This document shows, piece after piece, positions 1-4,870 of a stretch of 6,944 bases of DNA (position 1 is the first letter of the stretch; each line of letters opens with the position of its first letter). This DNA is from Deinococcus sp. Lineage in GTDB: Bacteria > Deinococcota > Deinococci > Deinococcales > Deinococcaceae. The stretch covers positions 1 through 6,944 of the forward strand of contig JANXWI010000298.1 of NCBI GenBank assembly GCA_025351205.1, in the 5' to 3' direction. The notes under the pieces are model-generated. The model saw nothing but the letters and a program-made list of their open reading frames with translations. It was not told the DNA's origin and did no database searches. The translations under genes and the position numbers were made by a program.

Positions 1-340
1 GCTGCTGACCCTGCACGCCGCCCACATGATGGACACCGTGGGCAACAAGGGAGCGCGCGGCCAGATCGCGGCCATCAAGGTGGTCGCGCCCAACGTGGCG
101 CTGGCCGTCATTGACCGGGCCATACAGGTGTTCGGCGGCGCCGGCGTGAGCCAGGACACCCCGCTGGCGAACATGTACGCCCAGGCCCGCACGCTGAGGC
201 TGGCCGACGGCCCCGACGCGGTCCACCTGGAAACGGTGGCGAAGTCGGAGTACAAGGCTCAGCAGGGCAGGAGGCAGCAGGCTCCCGCCGCCTCAGACGA
301 AAATCAGGAACGCAAGCAGGAGGCCGTCAGCGCAGATTAA
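1..340 (+). CDS. Acyl-CoA dehydrogenase, ACAD10/ACAD11-like, C-terminal part (5' end outside window)
   Basis: The reading frame is open from base 2, giving 112 visible residues ending at TAA 338-340; the start lies upstream. The family uses FAD to oxidise acyl-CoA thioesters in the cytoplasm and passes electrons to electron-transfer flavoprotein. The visible part is the C-terminal helical domain. The VFGGAGVSQD stretch (about 131-160) is the conserved glycine-rich segment contacting FAD across the dimer. RLADGPDAVH (about 197-226) replaces the EGTSEI-type segment that holds the catalytic glutamate in ordinary acyl-CoA dehydrogenases; here the aligned acid is Asp (codon 206-208), as I recall for the ACAD10/11 branch. 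The last roughly 30 residues are a Gln/Lys/Glu-rich tail, probably disordered. The SDR and kinase genes downstream support the ACAD10/11 assignment. Substrate cannot be read from this fragment. Confidence 0.93.
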   Translation, partial: LLTLHAAHMMDTVGNKGARGQIAAIKVVAPNVALAVIDRAIQVFGGAGVSQDTPLANMYAQARTLRLADGPDAVHLETVAKSEYKAQQGRRQQAPAASDENQERKQEAVSAD

Positions 341-618
341 GGTTGAGAATCGTATTCGGCTATAAAAACTGTATTGCCGATATCCCACTCAGTTGCTGAA
401 ATCGAATCCAAATATTTGAAGGCCAGGGCTTGCAGCTCTGGATGAATACCAGAGGAAAAGACTTGAGAAGGCATAACTTGTCCACTCAAAGCATCTTCTT
501 TCTTGGCTAAGAAAACTGGATTGGGTTGAAAAAGCTTGCCAGTGGATCGCTGACATGCCAGTACTAGAACGTATTGCTTTCCATCACTGCCAAAAAGTAA
601 AATCGGCGTCTTGCTCAT
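337..618 (-). CDS. Small AT-rich hypothetical protein, 93 aa, opposite strand
   Basis: I do not recognise this protein. It has 93 residues, no signal peptide, no transmembrane segment and no motif I can name. The N-terminus alternates hydrophobic and polar residues as beta strands do (residues 5-21), followed by a helix-like stretch around 60-72 and a strand-like end (83-88). It is the only minus-strand gene I accept. GC is about 42% over 361-600, far below its neighbours, and residue composition looks protein-like rather than like an Arg/Pro-rich shadow frame. It sits between the acyl-CoA dehydrogenase and the SDR, ending tail-to-tail with the former (stop TAA at complement 337-339, overlapping the TAA at 338-340). 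No Shine-Dalgarno precedes ATG 616-618, but a promoter-like pair ends 6 bases upstream, which suggests a leaderless mRNA. It is probably a transferred small gene; function unknown. Confidence 0.6.
   Translation of the reverse strand: MSKTPILLFGSDGKQYVLVLACQRSTGKLFQPNPVFLAKKEDALSGQVMPSQVFSSGIHPELQALAFKYLDSISATEWDIGNTVFIAEYDSQP
574..603 (+). promoter_or_regulatory. Possible promoter for the SDR-kinase operon
   Basis: TTGCTT (574-579) and TAAAAT (598-603) are 18 bases apart. The -10 matches 5/6 of consensus but the -35 only 3/6. Start of transcription would fall near 610, giving a leader of about 44 bases before ATG 654. The site lies inside the 5' part of the minus-strand 93-aa gene in AT-rich DNA, where chance matches are frequent, so it is weak. 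If real, it would let the SDR and downstream genes be transcribed independently of the acyl-CoA dehydrogenase. Confidence 0.25.
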
Positions 619-624
619 GCCCAG

Positions 625-653
625 ACTGTATCAACATGCAAAAAAGGAGTCAA
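625..653 (-). promoter_or_regulatory. Candidate leaderless promoter of the minus-strand 93-aa gene
   Basis: On the minus strand a -35 hexamer TTGACT (complement of 648-653) is followed after exactly 17 bases by TACAGT (complement of 625-630). These match the sigma-70 consensus at 5/6 and 4/6 positions. Only six bases separate the -10 from ATG at 616-618, so transcription would begin at or next to the start codon. Deinococcus is known for many leaderless mRNAs with a -10 of the TANNNT type directly upstream of the start. The -35 overlaps the Shine-Dalgarno region of the SDR on the other strand. This is a motif match only. Confidence 0.5.
644..649 (+). promoter_or_regulatory. Ribosome binding site of the SDR gene
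   Basis: AAGGAG lies 4 bases before ATG 654-656. It decides the start: the frame is open further upstream, with ATGs at 555 and 636, but neither has such a site, and only the 654 start puts the first beta strand of the Rossmann fold at the usual N-terminal position. Confidence 0.7.
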
Positions 654-1517
654 ATGGATATCAGGAATAAAATCGTCGTGGTCACCGGCTCCGCCTCCGG
701 CATCGGGCTGGCGCTGGTGCAGCGCTTCGTGAAGGAGGGCGCGACGGTGATCGCGTCCGACCTGAACGCCGAGCTAGGCGCACAGAAGGCCGCCGAGACT
801 GGGACGCGCTTCGTGGCCGCCAACGTGGCGCAGGAAGCCGACATCGTTCGCCTGATCGACGACGTGTACGCTCATGATGGGCCAATCGACCTGTTCTGCT
901 CGAACGCCGGAATCGCCATCGGGGCCGGGCCGGAGACGCTCGACAAACACTGGCAGCTCATTCATGACGTGAACGTGATGAGCCACGTCTGGGCCGCCCG
1001 CCACCTCGTTCCGAAGATGATTGAGCGCGGCGAGGGCTACCTGCTCAACACGGCGAGCGCGGCGGGGCTGCTGACCGAGTTGCACAGCGCCCCCTACGCC
1101 GTGACCAAACACGCCGCGCTGGCCTTCGCCGAATGGCTGGCGATCACCTACGGCGACCAGGGCATCAAGGTCTCGTGCCTGTGCCCGGAAGGCGTCTGGA
1201 CCCCGATGATCGCCAACGCGCCGATCCTGCAACAGACCGCCGTGACTACTGACTTCCTGGCCGACAAGGTGATGGAAGCCCTGGTGGCCGAGCAGTTCCT
1301 GATCACCACCCACCCCACCACGCTGGCAGGCTTTGCCCAGAAGGCCAGCAACTACGACGTCTGGATTTCCAAGATGAAGCACCTGAGAACCAAGGCGATG
1401 GCGCTGCTGGGCCAGGGAAAGGAAGCGTTTGCCGGAGCCACCGGAGCCGCAGCGCAGGCTGTGCCTGTCAAAAATACAGCGCAGGCTGTGCCTGCCAGAG
1501 ATACAGAGCAGGCATGA
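654..1517 (+). CDS. Short-chain dehydrogenase/reductase (SDR), classical type, probable NAD-dependent hydroxyacyl-CoA or alcohol dehydrogenase
   Basis: A 287-residue Rossmann-fold oxidoreductase. The cofactor motif TGSASGIG is at residues 11-18, an acid (D36) ends strand beta-2 and favours NAD(H) over NADP(H), and SNAG is at 83-86. The complete catalytic tetrad is visible: N107, S135, Y148 and K152 in YAVTK. PEGVWTPM (178-185) occupies the usual PG-containing segment after beta-6. The core fits the family's usual 250-260 residues; the rest is an Ala/Gln-rich tail containing two 9-residue repeats (267-275 and 276-284). No signal peptide, so cytoplasmic. Its place between an ACAD10/11-like dehydrogenase and the matching kinase suggests it oxidises a hydroxyacyl-CoA made by them, as LvaD is thought to do in Pseudomonas putida. 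Start chosen at 654 from the AAGGAG site. The stop overlaps the kinase start by 4 bases (ATGA). Fold and activity class are secure; substrate is inferred. Confidence 0.93.
   Translation: MDIRNKIVVVTGSASGIGLALVQRFVKEGATVIASDLNAELGAQKAAETGTRFVAANVAQEADIVRLIDDVYAHDGPIDLFCSNAGIAIGAGPETLDKHWQLIHDVNVMSHVWAARHLVPKMIERGEGYLLNTASAAGLLTELHSAPYAVTKHAALAFAEWLAITYGDQGIKVSCLCPEGVWTPMIANAPILQQTAVTTDFLADKVMEALVAEQFLITTHPTTLAGFAQKASNYDVWISKMKHLRTKAMALLGQGKEAFAGATGAAAQAVPVKNTAQAVPARDTEQA
1451..1513 (+). repeat. 27-bp tandem repeat encoding the SDR tail and reaching the kinase start codon
   Basis: Unit 1 (1451-1477) and unit 2 (1478-1504) differ at only 3 of 27 positions by eye. A truncated third unit (1505-1513) runs to the base before ATG 1514. 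The unit is in frame and encodes AQAVPVKNT then AQAVPARDT, followed by EQA and the stop. Each full unit contains an inverted repeat CAGGC-TGT-GCCTG (1455-1467 and 1482-1494; the second extends to a 6-bp stem, 1481-1495). Two 9-bp copies of CCGGAGCC(A/G) lie just before (1432-1449). Strand slippage is the simplest origin. Confidence 0.85.
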
Positions 1518-2590
1518 CCGCCCGCCAACCCAGAGGCGACACTGCGCCCGTGCGTCCCGGCGAGGAGCTGAACCTGGACGCGCTGCGGGCACACCTGGAC
1601 GCGCATCTGCCCGGCACGCAGGGCGAGCTGGAACTGGCCCAGTTTCCCGGCGGGCACAGCAACCTGACGTATCTGCTGAAGGTGGGCGGCCCGGAGTACG
1701 TGTTGCGCCGCGCTCCGATGGGGCCGGTGGCTCCCAAGGCGCACGACATGGTGCGCGAATACAGATTGCTGGAACGCATCCATCCGGTGTTCGCCCCCGC
1801 CCCGCGCCCGATGCTGCTGTGCGAGGACAGTACGGTGCTCGGCACGCCCTTCTTCCTGATGGAGCGGCGGCGCGGCGTGGTGGCCCGCACCGGCATGCCG
1901 CCCGAATACGCGGGCCTGCCGGAGGCCCCCCGGCAGATGAGCGAGGCGCTGGTCGATACGCTGGCGCAGCTGCACGCCATCGACCTCGGGGCGGCGGGGC
2001 TGGACACCCTGGGCAAACCAGAAGGCTTCAACCGCCGTCAGGTGGAGGGCTGGGCCGGGCGTTGGACACGGGCCGAGACCGACGCCACCCCAGACTCGGC
2101 GGGCGTGACGGCCTGGCTGCTGGGCAACGTGCCGCCCGAATCGGCGCACACCCTGGTCCACAACGACTACAAGCTGGACAACCTGATGCTGAGTGCCCGG
2201 AATCCCGGCGAGGTGGCGGCGCTGCTCGACTGGGAGATGACGGCGCTGGGCGATCCGCTGGTGGACCTGGGCCTGACGCTGTGCTACTGGACGCAGCGCG
2301 GCTTTCCGCCGAGCAGGCGGGTGAGCGTGGGCGAAGGATACGAGGGCTTTTACACCCGCGCCGAGCTTCTGGCCCGCTACGCCCAGCAGTCGGGACGCGA
2401 CGTCCCAGACCTAATGGACCGCATCGGCTGGTACGAGGTGCTGGGCGTGTTCAAGTTGAGCGTCATCTTGCAGCAGATCTACGCCCGCTACAGGAACGGA
2501 CAGACCCGCGACCCACGTTTCGCGCCGCTGGGAGAGCAGGCCCAGTCTCTGATGACCGAAGCCGCGCGGCAGATCGGTGAACTGTCTTGA
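1514..2590 (+). CDS. ACAD10/11-type phosphotransferase (APH/choline kinase fold), LvaA-like
   Basis: A 358-residue ATP-dependent small-molecule kinase. FPGGHSNLTY (44-53) is the glycine-rich nucleotide loop typical of the ACAD10/11 branch, with strand YVLRR at 62-66. The catalytic Brenner motif HNDYKLDN is at 216-223 (base D218, metal ligand N223), and DWE at 239-241 supplies the second metal-binding Asp. GDPLVDLG follows at 246-253. Length matches stand-alone members and the N-terminal half of vertebrate ACAD11. In Pseudomonas putida the relative LvaA phosphorylates the 4-hydroxy group of a 4-hydroxyacyl-CoA, and the partner dehydrogenase-like enzyme acts on the product; the same role is inferred here from the adjacent acyl-CoA dehydrogenase. 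It is unlikely to be an aminoglycoside-resistance enzyme, given the motif flavour and context. Translation is probably coupled to the SDR through ATGA at 1514-1517; only a weak AGAG (1505-1508) precedes the start. Cytoplasmic. Confidence 0.93.
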   Translation: MTARQPRGDTAPVRPGEELNLDALRAHLDAHLPGTQGELELAQFPGGHSNLTYLLKVGGPEYVLRRAPMGPVAPKAHDMVREYRLLERIHPVFAPAPRPMLLCEDSTVLGTPFFLMERRRGVVARTGMPPEYAGLPEAPRQMSEALVDTLAQLHAIDLGAAGLDTLGKPEGFNRRQVEGWAGRWTRAETDATPDSAGVTAWLLGNVPPESAHTLVHNDYKLDNLMLSARNPGEVAALLDWEMTALGDPLVDLGLTLCYWTQRGFPPSRRVSVGEGYEGFYTRAELLARYAQQSGRDVPDLMDRIGWYEVLGVFKLSVILQQIYARYRNGQTRDPRFAPLGEQAQSLMTEAARQIGELS

Positions 2591-2600
2591 GCCGCAACCG

Positions 2601-3308
2601 ATGAGCCAGCTGCTCCTGATCCGGCACGGGCAGGCCACGCCCTTCGAGGCCGACACAGACCGTTTATCAACGCTGGGCGAAGACCAGGCGCGGGCGGTGG
2701 GGGCATATCTCCGGGCTTCCGGTATCTTGCCGACCAGGGTGGTCCACGGTTCGCTGCTGCGGCAGACGCGCACGGCGCTGCTGGCAGGCGAGATGGCTGC
2801 CAGAGACGGCTGGCCCGCCACTGAAATGCTGCCCGGACTGGCCGAGTACGACGGTGACGGGCTGTTTCGCATCCTGGCCCCCAAACTGGTCGAGCAGGAT
2901 CCCAACTTCGCCGCCCTGTCGCGGGAAGCCCAGGAGCGCCGCGAGTTTCCGGACCGCAACCGTTCCTTTCAAAAATTGATGGAAGCCCTGCTGGACAGCT
3001 ATCTGCTGGGCCAGATCAGTGATTCGCAGGTGGAGAGCTGGGCCGACTTCCGAGGCCGGGTGCGGGCGGCCACGGCAAACATTCTGGCGTCAGCCAACGG
3101 CAGCACCGTTCTGGCCTTTACCTCCGGCGGGGTCATCGGCAGCGTGGTGGCGGACGTGCTCGGCGCTCCCGACGCTGCGGCCCTGAAGCTCAACTGGCGG
3201 GTCCGCAACGCCAGTCTCACGCGCCTGACCTTCGGCAGCGGGCGCGTGAGCCTGGACACCTTCAATGAGACCAGCCACCTGACGCCGGACCTGCTGAGCT
3301 GGCGTTAA
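2601..3308 (+). CDS. Histidine phosphatase (phosphoglycerate mutase-like) with an atypical second active-site motif
   Basis: A 235-residue member of the histidine phosphatase superfamily. The nucleophile motif LIRHGQA is at 6-12 (H9 would be phosphorylated; R8 binds phosphate). LSTLGEDQA (22-30) matches the conserved L(T/S)xxGxxQA helix, RQT (54-56) supplies the second phosphate-pocket arginine, and E82 in GLAEYD is the likely acid. The motif that normally reads SHGG with the second catalytic histidine is FTSGGVIG (173-180), with Ser in its place. I chose ATG 2601 rather than the in-frame GTG 2577 because it gives the canonical short N-terminus, though no strong ribosome site precedes it; it lies 10 bases after the kinase stop. 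Placed behind a kinase that makes phosphorylated acyl-CoA, it may hydrolyse stalled phospho-intermediates or act as housekeeping phosphatase. The family is secure; substrate is unknown. Confidence 0.9.
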   Translation: MSQLLLIRHGQATPFEADTDRLSTLGEDQARAVGAYLRASGILPTRVVHGSLLRQTRTALLAGEMAARDGWPATEMLPGLAEYDGDGLFRILAPKLVEQDPNFAALSREAQERREFPDRNRSFQKLMEALLDSYLLGQISDSQVESWADFRGRVRAATANILASANGSTVLAFTSGGVIGSVVADVLGAPDAAALKLNWRVRNASLTRLTFGSGRVSLDTFNETSHLTPDLLSWR

Positions 3309-3316
3309 AGGTTCAG

Positions 3317-3847
3317 ATGGACGACCTCCGATTTTTACCGTTGGCTGGCTTCAGTCCAACGATCAGCAATCTGGTGAATATGCTGAAATACACGAGGCAG
3401 ACAACCTTGAGCGCGGTAAAACTGATGACAACTGAACAGCTTGATTTCCGTTATGGGCCGGACGGAAACTCTATCGGCACGCTGCTGGCCCATATTGCCG
3501 CCGTCGAATGGGCCTACAGTCTCCAGACGTTTGAAAGTCGGAAACCCACGCCTGCCGAGAAAGAAAGATGGGGGCCTGCACTCCGGCTCGGGTCAGATGC
3601 ATTACAGACGTACCGAGGGATTGATCTTTCAACATATATCGAGTTGCTTGAAGAAGTCCGAAAAAACACCTTAACTCAACTTTCAGAACATGGCGACCTA
3701 TGGCTTGGAGGAGAGTGGAAGCTTTCTGATGGTTCGCTCGTAAACAACCACTGGGCCTGGTTTCATGTCGTTGAAGACGAACTGAGTCATAGAGGGCAAA
3801 TCTTGCTGATCAGCAACCATCTACTTCCAAAGAAAATTTCTGTCTGA
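3317..3847 (+). CDS. DinB/YfiT-like four-helix-bundle protein, putative metal-dependent thiol S-transferase
   Basis: A 176-residue protein with the pattern of the DinB superfamily: an N-terminal helix, then TLLAHIAAVEWAY (55-67) with metal-binding H59, and the C-terminal helix motif HVVEDELSHRGQI (150-162) with H150 and H158. Many relatives carry a histidine between those two; here the middle position is D154, so the metal site may be altered. Family members are small divalent-metal proteins, several of them S-transferases using bacillithiol or mycothiol, and the family is reported as expanded in Deinococcus. The role here is not known. The start ATG 3317 has AAAGG at 3307-3311, overlapping the phosphatase stop, so the gene is in line with the operon, 8 bases downstream. 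GC is about 49% over 3361-3840, much lower than the flanking genes, which suggests more recent acquisition. The fold call is good; the reaction is uncertain. Confidence 0.82.
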   Translation: MDDLRFLPLAGFSPTISNLVNMLKYTRQTTLSAVKLMTTEQLDFRYGPDGNSIGTLLAHIAAVEWAYSLQTFESRKPTPAEKERWGPALRLGSDALQTYRGIDLSTYIELLEEVRKNTLTQLSEHGDLWLGGEWKLSDGSLVNNHWAWFHVVEDELSHRGQILLISNHLLPKKISV

Positions 3848-3858
3848 AGAGGTCACCC

Positions 3859-4806
3859 ATGCCACTCGAACCCGAAATCGCCGCTCATCTCCAGCGCCTC
3901 GCCGCCCTGCCCGCTGCCCCGCTGAGCGACCTCGTCGCCTACCGCGAGGGGGCCAGCAGATCGGCCCGGACGTTGCCCCGGCGAGACCTGCTGATAGCCG
4001 GGAAGCGTGACCTCCAGATTCCGACGCCCGATACCGTGCTGGACGCGAGGCTCTACCTTCCCGACGTTGCGGGCACGAACGGGTTGCTGGTGTATTTCCA
4101 CGGTGGCGGCTGGGCGGCCTCCGACCTGGACACCCACGACGCGCTGTGTACCGACCTGTGCAGCGTGTCGGGCGTGCGGGTACTGAGCGTGGCCTACCGA
4201 CTGGCCCCGGAGGTGAAGTTCCCGTTTCCGCTGGACGACTGCTGGCACGCGACCTGCTGGGCCGCCGAACACGCCGCCGAGCTGGGGCCAGGACCATCAG
4301 GCACAGGCCCTTCGCGGCTGGCGGTGGGGGGCGACAGTGCCGGGGGCAACCTGGCCGCTGCCGTGGCGCTGCGGGCCAGAGAAGCGGGCGGGCCGGAGTT
4401 GAGTGCCCAGCTGCTGATCTATCCGGCCACCGAGCTGAGCCGCACCGACACGCCGAGCTACAGCGCCAACGCCGTCGGTTACGGATTGACCAGCGGGGCC
4501 ATGCGGGCCTTCATAGCCCTGTACCTGAACACGCCCACAGACGCCCTGCACCCGCACGCCTCGCCGCTGCTGGCCCCGGACCTCGGCGGCCTGCCCCCGG
4601 CGCTGATCCTGACCGCCGAGTTCGACCCGCTGCGTGACGACGGCGCTCTGTACGCCCAGGCGCTTCAGGCCGCTGGCAGCGAGGCCACCCACCTGCCCGG
4701 CCCCGGTCTGATCCACACCTTCGCGCGGCTGGCTGCCATTTCGCCCGCTTCGGCAGCCAACATGGATGCGGCGGCGATGTGGCTCAAGGAGAGGCTGGGT
4801 GGCTGA
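3859..4806 (+). CDS. Alpha/beta hydrolase, HSL-like (family IV) carboxylesterase, first paralogue
   Basis: A 315-residue serine esterase of the hormone-sensitive-lipase family, which hydrolyses short to medium acyl esters. The oxyanion-hole motif HGGGW is at 81-85, the nucleophile elbow GDSAGGN at 158-164 (S160), the acid is D256 in EFDPLRD and the base H286 in GLIHTF, so the triad is complete. YRLAPE (113-118) and HPHASPL (231-237) are further family landmarks. There is no signal peptide; residues 1-50 are the cap helices usual in this family. Start ATG 3859 has AAGAGGT at 3847-3853, overlapping the DinB stop region. The gene ends in a short 20-bp tandem repeat shared with the intergenic gap. 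It is full-length homologous to the next gene, with the same MPL-PE start, so a tandem duplication is likely. Physiological ester unknown. Confidence 0.93.
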   Translation: MPLEPEIAAHLQRLAALPAAPLSDLVAYREGASRSARTLPRRDLLIAGKRDLQIPTPDTVLDARLYLPDVAGTNGLLVYFHGGGWAASDLDTHDALCTDLCSVSGVRVLSVAYRLAPEVKFPFPLDDCWHATCWAAEHAAELGPGPSGTGPSRLAVGGDSAGGNLAAAVALRAREAGGPELSAQLLIYPATELSRTDTPSYSANAVGYGLTSGAMRAFIALYLNTPTDALHPHASPLLAPDLGGLPPALILTAEFDPLRDDGALYAQALQAAGSEATHLPGPGLIHTFARLAAISPASAANMDAAAMWLKERLGG

Positions 4807-4849
4807 AAGCAAAGCTGGGCGGCTGAACCACAAGCTGAGCTGAACCACA
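4794..4849 (+). repeat. 20-bp imperfect tandem repeat across the end of the first esterase gene
   Basis: Units start at 4794, 4814 and 4834, each beginning GCTG(G/A)G. Units 1 and 2 are 20 bp; unit 3 lacks about 3 bases of the GGCGG part but keeps the CTGAACCACA end. The esterase stop TGA (4804-4806) lies in unit 1, so the array occupies most of the 64-base gap to the next gene. It carries no obvious hairpin or T-run and does not look like a terminator. Confidence 0.65.
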
Positions 4850-4857
4850 CCCTTCCC

Positions 4858-4863
4858 AGGAGG
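4858..4863 (+). promoter_or_regulatory. Strong ribosome binding site of the second esterase gene
   Basis: AGGAGG, a perfect Shine-Dalgarno core, lies 7 bases before ATG 4871. It is the strongest such site in the window and fits independent initiation after the 64-base gap, unlike the overlapping or near-overlapping starts elsewhere. Confidence 0.8.
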
Positions 4864-4870
4864 ATTCCCC

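Noticed and set aside
341..365. Possible terminator hairpin after the acyl-CoA dehydrogenase (GAAT-CGT-ATTC)
   Set aside because: Only a 4-bp AT-rich stem without a T-run; too weak.
555..653. An upstream start for the SDR at 555 (or 636)
   Set aside because: The extra residues precede the first Rossmann strand, are Cys-rich and unlike SDR N-termini, and overlap the minus-strand gene; ATG 654 has AAGGAG in front.
1451..1513. CRISPR-like array
   Set aside because: The units are contiguous, in frame and have no spacers; it is a coding tandem repeat.
774..2161. Long minus-strand frames opposite the SDR and kinase
   Set aside because: Composition rich in Arg, Gly, His and Gln, no family features, fully covered by confident plus-strand genes.
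1429..2580. 383-codon plus-strand frame over the kinase gene
   Set aside because: Arg/Pro/Gly-rich translation with no motif, typical of a shifted frame in GC-rich DNA; the kinase frame carries clear catalytic motifs.
1514..2590. Aminoglycoside-resistance phosphotransferase
   Set aside because: The FPGGHSNLTY and HNDYKLDN motifs and the dehydrogenase context fit the ACAD10/11 branch.
2577..2600. GTG start for the histidine phosphatase overlapping the kinase end
   Set aside because: No ribosome site, and ATG 2601 gives the canonical N-terminus with RHG at residues 8-10.
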